In this document: positions 24,403-33,249 of the stretch, in pieces | Layout of the letters: the number at the start of each line of letters is the position of its first letter | Position numbering within the stretch: position 1 is the first letter of the stretch | Assembly (NCBI RefSeq): GCF_048006345.1 | Contig: NZ_CP180351.1 | Span: forward strand, 806,001-870,000 | Length of the DNA: 64,000 nucleotides | Source: Marivita sp030148515 | GTDB lineage: Bacteria; Pseudomonadota; Alphaproteobacteria; Rhodobacterales; Rhodobacteraceae | Direction: 5' to 3' | Notes under the pieces: model-generated | Told to the model about the DNA's origin: nothing | The model's input: only the letters and a program-made list of their open reading frames with translations | The model's database searches: none | Translations under genes and position numbers: made by a program

Positions 24403-25578
24403 TCAGCCCAAAGCGGCCACACCTGGCAGGGTTTTGCCTTCCATCCATTCAAGGAAGGCACCGCCCGCCGTCGAGATATAGGTAAAGCTCTCAGAGGCAT
24501 CCGCCTTGTTGAGCGCCGCCACCGTGTCACCGCCACCTGCGACCGAGATCAGCTTGCCCGACCGGCTCAGACCCGCCGCATAGGCCGCTGCCGCGTTTGT
24601 CGCGGCATCGAAGGGCGGGATTTCGAACGCGCCCAGCGGGCCGTTCCAGATCAACGTTTTTGCACGGTCGAAGGCCTGGCAGATATGCGCCACGCTGTCG
24701 GGACCCGCGTCAAGGATCATCGCATCCGCCGGGCAGTCTTCGGCTTTGACGGTTTCGGATGCAGCACCCGCCTTGAATTCCCGAGCGACGACAACGTCAC
24801 GCGGCAAAAGCACTTCGCAGCCCGTGGTCGCGGCTTTTTCCGCGATGGCGCGTGCGGTGTCGGCCAGATCATGCTCGCAAAGCGATTTGCCCACATCGAC
24901 GCCTTGCGCGGCAAGGAAGGTATTGGCCATCCCGCCGCCGATCACGAGGATGTCTACCTTTTCGACAAGATTCGACAACAGGTCGAGCTTGGTCGACACT
25001 TTTGCGCCACCAACCACTGCGACAACCGGGCGCTGCGGGTTGCTCAATGCAGCTTCAAGCGCTCGCAGTTCCGCCTCCATCAGGCGACCCGCGCAAGAGG
25101 GCAGAAGATGCGCCACACCTGTGGTCGACGCATGGGCGCGGTGCGCTGCCGAGAAGGCGTCGTTGCAGAACACGTCGCCCAGCGAGGCAAGGAATTCTGC
25201 CATCTTGGGATCGTTGGCCTCTTCCATCGGGCTGAACCGGGTGTTTTCGACCAGCACCACGGCATCGGCGGGTAGGGCGTCGATGTCGGCCCGCGACGGG
25301 CGTTCCATGAAGGTCACGCTGCGCCCAAGCGCGTCTTCCAGCGCCGGTTGCACCAGTTTCAGGCTCATCTCGGGGTTCGGTTTGCCCTTGGGGCGACCGA
25401 AATGCGCCAGCAGGATCGGCGTGCCGCCTTTGGCCAGAATGTCGGTGATCGTCGGCACGATCCGGGTGATCCGCGTGGCGTCCGTCACCTGACCGTTCTC
25501 CAGCGGCACGTTGATATCCACCCGCGTCAGCACGCGTTTGCCAGCGAGGTCCATGTCGTCGAGCGTTTTCCAGGCCAT
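24403..25578 (-). CDS. pgk: Phosphoglycerate kinase
   Basis: Interconverts 1,3-bisphosphoglycerate and 3-phosphoglycerate with ATP formation (391 aa, family length). The N-terminal substrate domain has KRVLTRVDINVPLENGQVTDATRI and LLAHFGRPKGKPNP. The hinge and nucleotide domain show VAVVGGAKVSTKLDLLSNL, WNGPLGAFEIPPFDAAT and the C-terminal SVAGGGDTVAALNKA. Start 25578 has AGGAGGGG in the mRNA; the longer frame upstream is not needed. Confidence 0.97.
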   Translation of the reverse strand: MAWKTLDDMDLAGKRVLTRVDINVPLENGQVTDATRITRIVPTITDILAKGGTPILLAHFGRPKGKPNPEMSLKLVQPALEDALGRSVTFMERPSRADIDALPADAVVLVENTRFSPMEEANDPKMAEFLASLGDVFCNDAFSAAHRAHASTTGVAHLLPSCAGRLMEAELRALEAALSNPQRPVVAVVGGAKVSTKLDLLSNLVEKVDILVIGGGMANTFLAAQGVDVGKSLCEHDLADTARAIAEKAATTGCEVLLPRDVVVAREFKAGAASETVKAEDCPADAMILDAGPDSVAHICQAFDRAKTLIWNGPLGAFEIPPFDAATNAAAAYAAGLSRSGKLISVAGGGDTVAALNKADASESFTYISTAGGAFLEWMEGKTLPGVAALG

Positions 25579-25703
25579 TTGCCCCTCCTGATCCGAGTCA
25601 GCCCCGTGATGGCGATGTGCGGCGCAGACGTCAATGCAGTCCTTGGCAATCCGGCACCTGCGCTTTAAGTCTTGCCGCAACTTACCATCTGAAGGAGCAC
25701 GGC

Positions 25704-26210
25704 ATGGCCGAGATCAAAGACCCCGAGAACACCATCCTGATCGAGTTGAAGGACGGCATCGTCACTATCGAGTTGCTGCCCGACGTGGCCCCCAAACATG
25801 CCGAGCGCATGAAGGAGCTTGCTCGGTCGGGGGCCTATGACAACGTGTGTTTCCACCGGGTGATCGACGGCTTCATGGCGCAGACCGGTGATGTGGAGCA
25901 CGGCGACATGGAAGACGGCTTCAACCTGCGCCGCGCGGGCACGGGCGGGTCGGACCTGCCGGACCTTCCGGCGGAGTTTTCCAAACTGCCGCATGACCGT
26001 GGCACGCTGGGCGCGGCGCGCTCGCAGAACCCGAATTCGGCCAATTCGCAGTTCTTCATCAACTTCAAGGACAACCATTTCCTCAACGGTCAGTACACGG
26101 TCTATGGCCGCGTGATTGCTGGCATGGAGCATGTGGACGCGATCACCCGTGGTGAGCCGCCTGCAAATCCGGACCGGATGATTTCCGTCAAGGTGGCCGC
26201 AGATGCGTAA
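25704..26210 (+). CDS. ppiB: Cytoplasmic cyclophilin-type peptidyl-prolyl isomerase
   Basis: A 168-aa cyclophilin that catalyses cis-trans isomerisation of prolyl bonds. It has no signal peptide. Active-site blocks are CFHRVIDGFMAQTGD (catalytic Arg), SQNPNSANSQFFINF and FLNGQYTVYGRVIAGM. GAAGGAG lies before ATG 25704. Its stop overlaps the start of a second, exported cyclophilin by 8 bases. Confidence 0.93.
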   Translation: MAEIKDPENTILIELKDGIVTIELLPDVAPKHAERMKELARSGAYDNVCFHRVIDGFMAQTGDVEHGDMEDGFNLRRAGTGGSDLPDLPAEFSKLPHDRGTLGAARSQNPNSANSQFFINFKDNHFLNGQYTVYGRVIAGMEHVDAITRGEPPANPDRMISVKVAADA

Positions 26211-26751
26211 GCTGGCACTGGCCTTTTCGCTACTGGCGTCCCCGGCGCTGGCCACCGGATTGCAGATCGAGATCGCGGGCGAGGCCAATGGCACTGTCGT
26301 GATCGACCTGTTCGAGGATGTGGCCCCGCAGCATGTGGCACAGATCACTGCTTTGGCGGAAGAGGGCGCCTATGATGGCATCGTCTTTCACCGCGTGATC
26401 GACGGCTTCATGGCGCAGACTGGCGATGTCGAGTTCGGCAAGATCGACGGCGGCGACATGCGCATGGCCGGTCGCGGTGGGTCCAGTCGCCCGGATCTGC
26501 CGGCAGAGTTTTCTGACCTGCCGTTCGACCGGGGTGTCGTCGGTATGGCGCGGTCGCAGAACCCGAACTCGGCCAATTCGCAGTTCTTCATCATGTTTCA
26601 GGAAGGCTATTTCCTGAATGGTCAGTACACCGTCGTTGGCACCGTGACCGAAGGCATGGATGTGGTCGACGCGATCAAGCGTGGTGAGGGTCGCAACGGT
26701 GAAGTCATGGGCCGTCCGGATGTGATGAGCACAGTGACGGTGACCGAATGA
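26203..26751 (+). CDS. Exported cyclophilin-type peptidyl-prolyl isomerase
   Basis: A second cyclophilin (182 aa), with a signal peptide (MRKLALAFSLLASPALA, cut near residue 17), so probably periplasmic. It shares VFHRVIDGFMAQTGD, SQNPNSANSQFFIMF and FLNGQYTVVGTV with the upstream cytoplasmic copy, which marks a tandem duplication followed by retargeting. A strong stem-loop follows the gene. Confidence 0.93.
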   Translation: MRKLALAFSLLASPALATGLQIEIAGEANGTVVIDLFEDVAPQHVAQITALAEEGAYDGIVFHRVIDGFMAQTGDVEFGKIDGGDMRMAGRGGSSRPDLPAEFSDLPFDRGVVGMARSQNPNSANSQFFIMFQEGYFLNGQYTVVGTVTEGMDVVDAIKRGEGRNGEVMGRPDVMSTVTVTE

Positions 26752-26760
26752 TCTGAGTGT

Positions 26761-26813
26761 GCGTGGCCCAGTCGGGCCACGCGCATGTTTTGCCGTTGCC
26801 GCCTTCGGGCGGC
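26761..26813 (+). terminator. Stem-loops after the cyclophilin pair
   Basis: A perfect 9-bp stem GCGTGGCCC/GGGCCACGC with an AGTC loop (26761-26782) is followed by ATGTTTT. A second stem GCCGCC/GGCGGC closed by a TTCG tetraloop lies at 26798-26813. This is a convincing terminator. Confidence 0.7.
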
Positions 26814-26882
26814 ATCGGCGCTTGACGCAGTTTGCAAAGTCACGCCTCCGGCAGGAGGGTTTGCAAATTTGCAGTGGCGCAT

Positions 26883-26900
26883 TTGCGTATTTGTAAAAAG
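26883..26900 (+). repeat. Short copy of the dispersed intergenic motif
   Basis: GCGTATTTGTAAAAAGAAGA in the 248-base gap before the DUF3179 gene resembles the sequence at 46167-46186 (GCGTATTTGAAAAGAGAAGA). Several TTTGCAAA-like words surround it. No gene is visible in this gap. Confidence 0.45.
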
Positions 26901-26999
26901 AAGAAGCATGGGATCGCGCCCCGTCACAGACGCGTGTGTTGGGCTGTGCAGGTAGGTTTTTTTGCGGCAAGCTGACCCCATTGTGGGGGAGGTTTTGTC

Positions 27000-27965
27000 A
27001 TGCGTGGAACGATACTGTCGTTGTTCGTTGCGGTTCTGCTTGCCTCATCAGCGGTGGCCGGCCCCGAGTTCTGGCGGCATGAATGGCCGCAGACCGATTT
27101 CGAGAAGACCTCTGTGCCCAACTGGGTGGAGATCCTGTCTGGCGGCCCGCCCAAGGATGGTATTCCTGCGCTGGACAACCCCACTTTCGTGCGCGCCTCG
27201 GGCAAGACCGAGGTCGACCCGACCGAGCCGGTGATCACGCTGGAGATTGGGGCTGAGGTGCGGGCTTATCCCATCCGATATCTCACTTGGCATGAAATCG
27301 TGAATGACACTGTGGGCGGCGTGCCGGTTGCGGTGACGTTCTGTCCGCTCTGCAATTCGGCGCTGACCTTTGACCGGCGGGTGCAGGGGCGGGTTCTGTC
27401 CTTCGGTGTGTCCGGCAAGCTGCGCAATTCGGACATGATCATGTATGACCGCGAAACCGAAAGCTGGTGGCAGCAGGCGATTGGAGAAGCCATTGTCGGC
27501 GATCTGACCGGCGCCGAGTTGGACACTTTACCCAGCTGGATGGAAAGCTGGGCCGAGTTTGTGTCGCGGCATCCCGACGGGCTGGTGATGGCCGAACCGG
27601 GATATAACCGCGATTACGGGCGCAACCCCTATGAAGGCTATGACAGTTCGACCCGGCCGTTCCTTTATTCCGGTGAAATGCCGCCGCATGGCATCGACGC
27701 ACTGGCCCGCGTGGTGCGGGTTGGCGACCGGGCCTGGCCGATGGAGCGGCTGGCGCGCGAAGGCGAAGTGCGCGAGGCGGGCGTCGTGATCTCGTGGCGG
27801 GCGGGGCAGGCCTCGGCCCTGGATACGGCGCGCATCGGAGCCGGGCGCGATGTCGGGTCGATCCGCGTGCGCGACGGGCAGGGCCGCGACGTGCCGCATG
27901 ACGTGATGTTCGCCTTTGCCTATCACGCCTTTTGGCCGGATGGGGATTGGATGCTGGGCAACTGA
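27000..27965 (+). CDS. Exported DUF3179 protein
   Basis: A 321-aa protein with a signal peptide (MRGTILSLFVAVLLASSAVA) and the DUF3179 domain. The marker sequence is YPIRYLTWHEIVNDTVGGVPVAVTFCPLCNSALTFDR, with a CPLC motif reminiscent of redox or metal sites. It probably acts in the periplasm. No biochemical function is known for the family. It follows a 248-base gap, so it likely has its own promoter. Confidence 0.88.
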   Translation: MRGTILSLFVAVLLASSAVAGPEFWRHEWPQTDFEKTSVPNWVEILSGGPPKDGIPALDNPTFVRASGKTEVDPTEPVITLEIGAEVRAYPIRYLTWHEIVNDTVGGVPVAVTFCPLCNSALTFDRRVQGRVLSFGVSGKLRNSDMIMYDRETESWWQQAIGEAIVGDLTGAELDTLPSWMESWAEFVSRHPDGLVMAEPGYNRDYGRNPYEGYDSSTRPFLYSGEMPPHGIDALARVVRVGDRAWPMERLAREGEVREAGVVISWRAGQASALDTARIGAGRDVGSIRVRDGQGRDVPHDVMFAFAYHAFWPDGDWMLGN

Positions 27966-27977
27966 CGCGTTGGCGTT

Positions 27978-28475
27978 TCAGTCCAGACGTTTTTCCATGA
28001 AGACTCGTAGATTGTCGTCAAGCTTATGCTTGGGCGGTGCACGGTGCAGGATTCGAAACCCAAGGCTCTCGTAGAAGCTCCAAAGCCAATGCGCGATGTC
28101 CAATGTGCTGAGCGACAGAAGAGTAACCCTCCGGTCCCGCGCTTCGGTCTCTATCCGTTGCATCAGGGAACGCCCTATTCCCGCTTTTGCGTGGTCTTCC
28201 AGAACGCCGACAAGGTCGATTTGCCAACTGGTGTCTGAGATCGCATCGACAATGGCGACTCCGACAATCTGGCCATCCACCACAGCTGCCCACGCGCGTT
28301 TGTCGGCAATCGCGTCGGGCAGATAGTCATAGGGATTTTGAGTGGTGTCAGGTGACAGACCGATGAGAGCAAGATAGCGCTCGAAGGCTGTATTGATGAC
28401 CAGGTTTGCCCGTTCGCTTTCCTGCGACCGCAGATGCCTGATGTCTGGCAGCGGTCGCAGGGGCAGCCGTGTCAT
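27978..28475 (-). CDS. GNAT-family N-acetyltransferase
   Basis: A 165-aa acetyltransferase fold. Motif A, which binds acetyl-CoA, is visible as IDLVGVLEDHAKAGIGRSLMQRIETEA, and the final motif is WSFYESLGFRI. The substrate is unknown. Its start lies 3 bases after the tyrS stop, so it is likely co-transcribed with tyrS. Confidence 0.88.
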   Translation of the reverse strand: MTRLPLRPLPDIRHLRSQESERANLVINTAFERYLALIGLSPDTTQNPYDYLPDAIADKRAWAAVVDGQIVGVAIVDAISDTSWQIDLVGVLEDHAKAGIGRSLMQRIETEARDRRVTLLSLSTLDIAHWLWSFYESLGFRILHRAPPKHKLDDNLRVFMEKRLD

Positions 28476-28478
28476 CCG

Positions 28479-29729
28479 TCAGCTCATTTTCACAAGCGCA
28501 TGGCGCTTTTTGCCAGCGCTGAGCTTGATCGGGTTGGCCAGTGCAGCTGCGTCGATCATGAGCCCCGCATCGGTAAGCGGTGCATCGTCGATCTTGGCGC
28601 CGTTCTCTGCGATCAGGCGTTTGGCTTCCTTGCCGGTCTTCGCAAGGCCCGTGCGCACGATCAGCTGTACGATCGAAATACCGTCGCCGAGCTCGTCCGA
28701 GGTGAGGGCAACCGTCGGCAAATCATCCCCGATGCCGCCTTTCTCGAACACTTCGCGCGCGGTGGCCTCGGCTGCAGCCGCAGCTTCGGCCCCGTGGCAG
28801 AGCGTTGTCACCTCGTTGGCGAGGATGATCTTGGCGTCGTTGATCTCGGAGCCTGCGAGCGCACCAAGGCGGTCACATTCGTCGATCGGCAGTTCTGTGT
28901 AGAGTTTGAGGAACCGGCCTACATCCGCATCTGTCGTGTTGCGCCAGAACTGCCAGAACTCGTAGGGGCTGCGCATGTCGGCATTGAGCCAGACCGCGCC
29001 ATCGGCGGATTTGCCCATCTTCTTGCCGTCGCTGGTGGTCAGCAGCGGCGAGGTCAGGCCGTAAATCTCGTGATCCAGCACACGGCGGGTGAGGTCGATG
29101 CCGTTGACGATATTGCCCCACTGGTCCGATCCGCCGAACTGCACCAGACACCCGTAGCGGCGGTTCAACTCGAGGAAGTCATAAGCCTGCAGGATCATGT
29201 AGTTGAATTCGAGGAAGGACAGCGACTGTTCGCGGTCGAGGCGCGATTTGACGCTCTCAAACGACAGCATCCGGTTCACGCTGAAATGCCGCCCGATGTC
29301 GCGCAGGAAATCGAGGTAGTTGAGTTCGTCCAGCCATTCGGCATTGTTGAGCATCAATGCCCCTGTGGGGCCGTCTTCGTAGCTGATGTATTTGGCAAAG
29401 ACCTGCTTGATGCCGTCGATATTGTCGTCGATCTGCGCTGGTGTCAGCAACGGTCGCTCGTCCGCGCGGAATGACGGATCTCCCACCTTCGTTGTGCCAC
29501 CACCCATGAGGGTGATCGGCTTGTGCCCGGTTTTTTGCAGCCAGCGCAACATCATGATCTGGATGAGGCTGCCCACATGCAGCGACTTGGCCGTTGCATC
29601 GAACCCGATATAGCCCGGCACCACGCCCTTGATCAGCGCCTCGTCAAGGCCCTGATAATCGGTGCAATCGGCGAGAAAGCCACGCTCCATCATGACGCGC
29701 ATGAAGTCCGATTTGGGATGGTAGGTCAT
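28479..29729 (-). CDS. tyrS: Tyrosyl-tRNA synthetase
   Basis: Charges tRNA-Tyr (416 aa). Class I signatures are GFDATAKSLHVGSLIQIMML (the HIGH-like site HVGS) and KMGKSADGAVWLN (the KMSKS-like loop). Tyrosine recognition lies around YDFLELNRRYGCLVQFGGSDQWGN, and a C-terminal S4 RNA-binding domain covers IVQLIVRTGLAKTGKEAKRLI. GAGGCAA precedes the start. anmK is divergent, about 55 bases away. Confidence 0.97.
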   Translation of the reverse strand: MTYHPKSDFMRVMMERGFLADCTDYQGLDEALIKGVVPGYIGFDATAKSLHVGSLIQIMMLRWLQKTGHKPITLMGGGTTKVGDPSFRADERPLLTPAQIDDNIDGIKQVFAKYISYEDGPTGALMLNNAEWLDELNYLDFLRDIGRHFSVNRMLSFESVKSRLDREQSLSFLEFNYMILQAYDFLELNRRYGCLVQFGGSDQWGNIVNGIDLTRRVLDHEIYGLTSPLLTTSDGKKMGKSADGAVWLNADMRSPYEFWQFWRNTTDADVGRFLKLYTELPIDECDRLGALAGSEINDAKIILANEVTTLCHGAEAAAAAEATAREVFEKGGIGDDLPTVALTSDELGDGISIVQLIVRTGLAKTGKEAKRLIAENGAKIDDAPLTDAGLMIDAAALANPIKLSAGKKRHALVKMS

Positions 29730-29784
29730 GGGGTTGCCTCGTTATAGAATGGTGAGGGCAGCTATACGCAGGGCAGGGGAAAAG

Positions 29785-30879
29785 GTGAAGGGCAAGTTGG
29801 CAGATCCGATCTGGGCCTTGGGCGCGATGTCGGGCACGTCTTTGGACGGGGTCGATGCGGCGCTGGTGCTGACGGACGGGGTGACGATTTCCGAGTTCGG
29901 CGCGTCGGGCTATCGCGCCTATATGACCGAGGAACAGGCGGTGCTGCGGGCGTCATTGGGCAAGTGGCCGGAAGACGATCTGGATGACGCTGCGGCGGTT
30001 GTGTTGAACGGACATATTGAAACCTTGCGGAGCTTTGACGCGGATGTGGTTGGCTTTCACGGCCAGACACTGGCGCATGATCCGCATGGGCGGGGCACAC
30101 ATCAACTGGGCGATGGCGCGGCTTTGGCAGAGGCGCTGGGGCGCACGGTGGTCTGGGATTTCCGGTCAACCGATGTGGAGATGGGCGGCGAAGGCGCGCC
30201 TCTGGCTCCGTTCTTTCACTGGGCCTGCGCGAAATGGATCGGGGCGGAAACGCCGCTGGCCTTTCTCAATCTTGGCGGCGTGGGCAACCTGACTTGGGTC
30301 GATCCGACATCCGATAAACCGGACGCTCCGGGCGCTTTGTTGGCCTTTGACACAGGACCCGCCAATGCGCCGATCAATGACCTTATGATGGAGCGGCGCG
30401 GTTTGGCATTCGACAGGGGCGGTGCATTGGCATCGCAGGGGCAGGTTGTGGACGGTGCTTTGGAGTTGTTCCTCGAGGAAGGTTATTTCCGAAAGATGCC
30501 GCCCAAGTCACTGGATAGGAACGATTTTTCCCTGATGCTCGATCTTGTGCGCGAGCTGGATGATGCCGATGCCGCGGCCACAATGACGGCGATGGCGGCG
30601 GCTGCAGTGATGCAAGGGATGGAACATTGCCCGCAACCGCCCGACCGTGTGCTGGTCACTGGTGGCGGTCGGCACAACCCGGTGTTGATGGCAATGTTGG
30701 CCTCGGCGCTGGATTGCCCGGTTGAGCCGGTCGAGGCGGTTGGGCTCGATGGCGACATGCTCGAGGCGCAGGCTTTCGCCTATCTCGCGGTACGGGTGAT
30801 GCGCGGTTTGCCTACCTCGGCACCCGGTACCACGGGGGTGCGCGCCCCGGTGGGCGGCGGTCAGATTTCGCGGGTTTGA
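29785..30879 (+). CDS. anmK: Anhydro-N-acetylmuramic acid kinase
   Basis: Phosphorylates and opens anhydro-MurNAc during peptidoglycan recycling (364 aa). Family motifs are ALGAMSGTSLDGVDAALVLTDG, VVGFHGQTLAHDPHGRGTHQLGDG and RVLVTGGGRHNPVLMAMLA. GTG 29785 is chosen because AGGGGA lies just upstream and homologs start only a few residues before the first motif; ATG 29749 is possible but has no ribosome site. Confidence 0.94.
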   Translation: MKGKLADPIWALGAMSGTSLDGVDAALVLTDGVTISEFGASGYRAYMTEEQAVLRASLGKWPEDDLDDAAAVVLNGHIETLRSFDADVVGFHGQTLAHDPHGRGTHQLGDGAALAEALGRTVVWDFRSTDVEMGGEGAPLAPFFHWACAKWIGAETPLAFLNLGGVGNLTWVDPTSDKPDAPGALLAFDTGPANAPINDLMMERRGLAFDRGGALASQGQVVDGALELFLEEGYFRKMPPKSLDRNDFSLMLDLVRELDDADAAATMTAMAAAAVMQGMEHCPQPPDRVLVTGGGRHNPVLMAMLASALDCPVEPVEAVGLDGDMLEAQAFAYLAVRVMRGLPTSAPGTTGVRAPVGGGQISRV

Positions 30880-30976
30880 CCCACATGTAACAAAGGAACG
30901 GCTAAAGGCTCATGGAACGGCGGAACTGCCGCAGCCCGTTGCTGTTCTGCTCTGGTTAAAAAATACTTCGGGGAGC

Positions 30977-30996
30977 GCGAGGGGCTGGCCCCTCGC
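30977..30996 (-). terminator. moaA terminator stem-loop
   Basis: A perfect 8-bp stem GCGAGGGG/CCCCTCGC with a CTGG-type tetraloop lies 10 bases beyond the moaA stop. On the minus strand it is followed by a copy of the dispersed motif with six T residues (30957-30962), as in an intrinsic terminator. Confidence 0.7.
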
Positions 30997-31006
30997 TTAC
31001 AACGCT

Positions 31007-32011
31007 TCAGCCGCCTGTATGGCTCATATGACGCGACACGCGGCCATCGACGGTCTGACGGGAATAGTCGAAATCATGCCCTTTGGGCTTCAGCGTGATT
31101 GCGTCCCGGATGGCCTGTTCGAGCGGCGCATCGCTGTTGGGGTGGTTGCGCAGGGCCGAGCGCAGGTCGGCATTGTCTTCCTGCCCCAGGCACATGAAAA
31201 GCTCTCCGGTGCAGGTCAGACGGACACGGTTGCAGCTTTCGCAGAAATTGTGGGTGAGCGGCGTGATGAAGCCGATCTTCTGGCCGGTCTCCTCGATCCG
31301 GACATAGCGCGCGGGTCCGCCGGTGCGTTCGGGCAGGTCCGTCAGTGTGTATTGTTTGCGCAGTTCATCGCGCAGATCGCTGAGTTTCCAATACTGGCCC
31401 AAACGGTCTTCGTTGCCGATATCGCCCATGGGCATCACCTCGATGAAAGTGAGATCCATGTCGCGGCTCTTGCACCATTCGGTGAGGGTGAACAGCTCGT
31501 CCTCGTTGAAGCCTTTGAGCGCCACTGTGTTGATCTTGACCCGCATGCCCGCCTTCTGCGCGGCATCAATTCCCTTGATCACCTGCGGCAAGCGTCCCCA
31601 GCGGGTGATGTCGGCGAATTTCTTGTCGTCCAGCGTGTCGAGCGAGATGTTGATGCGGCGCACGCCAGCGGCATAGAGGTCGTCCGCAAAGCGGTCGAGC
31701 TGCGAGCCATTGGTTGTCAGCGTTAACTCTTTGAGCGTACCCGCATCCAAGTGCCGTGTCATTGACCGGAAGAAGGTCATGATGTCCCGCCGGACCAGCG
31801 GTTCCCCGCCGGTGATACGCAGCTTTTCAACGCCCAGCCGGATAAAGGTGGAGCACATGCGATCCAGCTCTTCCAGGGTCAGCAGCTCCTTCTTTGGCAA
31901 AAAGGTCATGTTTTCCGACATGCAATAGACGCAGCGGAAGTCGCAGCGGTCGGTGACGGAGACGCGAAGATAGGTGATCGCGCGCTGGAAGGGGTCAATA
32001 AGCGGTGTCAT
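31007..32011 (-). CDS. moaA: GTP 3',8-cyclase MoaA
   Basis: Radical SAM enzyme of molybdenum cofactor synthesis (334 aa). The N-terminal cluster motif CDFRCVYC has its Cys at residues 23, 27 and 30. The C-terminal cluster region reads NFCESCNRVRLTCTGELFMCLG, and the protein ends in the diagnostic Gly-Gly pair needed for GTP cyclisation. It is a complete, family-length protein and monocistronic as far as visible. Confidence 0.97.
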   Translation of the reverse strand: MTPLIDPFQRAITYLRVSVTDRCDFRCVYCMSENMTFLPKKELLTLEELDRMCSTFIRLGVEKLRITGGEPLVRRDIMTFFRSMTRHLDAGTLKELTLTTNGSQLDRFADDLYAAGVRRINISLDTLDDKKFADITRWGRLPQVIKGIDAAQKAGMRVKINTVALKGFNEDELFTLTEWCKSRDMDLTFIEVMPMGDIGNEDRLGQYWKLSDLRDELRKQYTLTDLPERTGGPARYVRIEETGQKIGFITPLTHNFCESCNRVRLTCTGELFMCLGQEDNADLRSALRNHPNSDAPLEQAIRDAITLKPKGHDFDYSRQTVDGRVSRHMSHTGG

Positions 32012-32091
32012 GCCGGGGAGCCTAGCCTTTCGTCACAGAGTGGGCAAGTATGGCGCGACACTGAAATTCGAGACGAAGGTCGGAGGCCAGG

Positions 32092-32577
32092 ATGCGAAAG
32101 ACGTTTGGAATTCTGGGGCTTTGCGGGGTCTTGGCGGGATGTGGCGCTTTGGGCATTGCGCCCGACGCTGGTCCTGCCGATGGCGATGGTCAAACGCGCC
32201 CGCAATCCCGGCCCGAAGCCTTGCAAACTGAAACGCGGCGCCCCCCAACCACGGCGCGCACGGCAGAGGCGTTTGACACCACGACTGCCGAAGAACGCGC
32301 TGCGGCAGCGGCTCCGGCGGCAACCGTTGCTGAGCAGGCTTTGGGCAGCACCATCGTGTCCCTGGGCAACCCGGCGCAACCGGGCTTCTGGCTTGAGACA
32401 CCGCTTGTCACGGCAGCCGCCAAGGGGCGGGTGGTCTATCCCGGAACCGGCGAAACCGTGCAGGTCGATCTGATCCCCATTACGGACGGAGGGAGCCGGT
32501 TGTCCCTGCCTGCGATGCGGTTGCTTGGTGTGCCTCTGACCGATTTGGTCGAGGTTCAGGTGTTCTCAGGCGGGTAG
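32092..32577 (+). CDS. Predicted lipoprotein of unknown function
   Basis: A 161-aa protein with a lipobox (LCGVLAGCGALG, Cys at residue 17), a Pro/Thr/Ala-rich low-complexity linker, and a compact C-terminal domain (GFWLETPLVTAAAKGRVVYPGTGETVQVDLIPI). Similar Roseobacter proteins are sometimes labelled D-galactarate dehydratase, which this sequence does not support. It converges with the DNA-alkylation-repair-like gene. Confidence 0.8.
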   Translation: MRKTFGILGLCGVLAGCGALGIAPDAGPADGDGQTRPQSRPEALQTETRRPPTTARTAEAFDTTTAEERAAAAAPAATVAEQALGSTIVSLGNPAQPGFWLETPLVTAAAKGRVVYPGTGETVQVDLIPITDGGSRLSLPAMRLLGVPLTDLVEVQVFSGG

Positions 32578-33249
32578 GTGACGCGCGGCTTCTTTGCGGG
32601 CAAAGGGCTTCATCTGGTCGCCGTGGGCAGCGAGAAAGGCGCGGGTGCGATCCGGATCGTGTTTTGACAGGTCGCGCAGCCACCATGCCACAGACTTTTG
32701 GATGAACCAGTCGGGGTCGGACACGTAACCGGCGGCCCAGCCGAGAATGCGGTCCCGGGCGGCGGTTTCCTCGGGCGTGGGGTGGTTCTGCTTGGTCCAG
32801 GGCAGGGTTATGACCAGTGCGGCCCGGCGGGTCCACATGTGGTCGCTGGTGGTCCATGTTTCGACCGTGTCGAGGCGCGCGGGATCGGCGGTCAGGCGGC
32901 GTTGTCCTGCCATGCAGGCATGATCGGCGATGGCCCAGCTGTCGAAATCGGGCACCCATGATGCAACGAGTCGCCACACATCCGCGTCCGACGGTTTGAT
33001 CCGAGCCTGAGTGAGAAGCTTGGCCGCAGCGACCCGTGCTTCGAAGATATTCGTGGTCCAAAGGTCGCGGGCCAGGTCGAGGCGCTTGGCCAAGTCCAAG
33101 GCCTGACGCCAGTCGCGCACCAGGATATCGGTATCCGGGTTCGCCACACCCAGATAGGGGCGGTCGATCTTGTGATAGGCTGCCATCTGCTCTGCGCGCC
33201 CGGGTTCGGTTTTGGCGCGCAGTTGGCTCAAGGCGTCGTCCAGCGTCAT
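32566..33249 (-). CDS. DNA alkylation repair (AlkD-type) HEAT-repeat protein
   Basis: A 227-aa all-helical protein of the AlkD-like glycosylase family, which removes alkylated bases while held by HEAT-like repeats. Typical blocks are LWTTNIFEARVAAAKLL, DFDSWAIADHACM and the conserved SWVPDFDSW and FIQKSVAWWLRDLSKHDPDRTRAFL. Its start overlaps the glmS stop by 4 bases, so it is the last gene of glmU-glmS-alkD. Its own 3' end overlaps the convergent lipoprotein gene by 12 bases. Confidence 0.85.
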   Translation of the reverse strand: MTLDDALSQLRAKTEPGRAEQMAAYHKIDRPYLGVANPDTDILVRDWRQALDLAKRLDLARDLWTTNIFEARVAAAKLLTQARIKPSDADVWRLVASWVPDFDSWAIADHACMAGQRRLTADPARLDTVETWTTSDHMWTRRAALVITLPWTKQNHPTPEETAARDRILGWAAGYVSDPDWFIQKSVAWWLRDLSKHDPDRTRAFLAAHGDQMKPFARKEAARHLPA

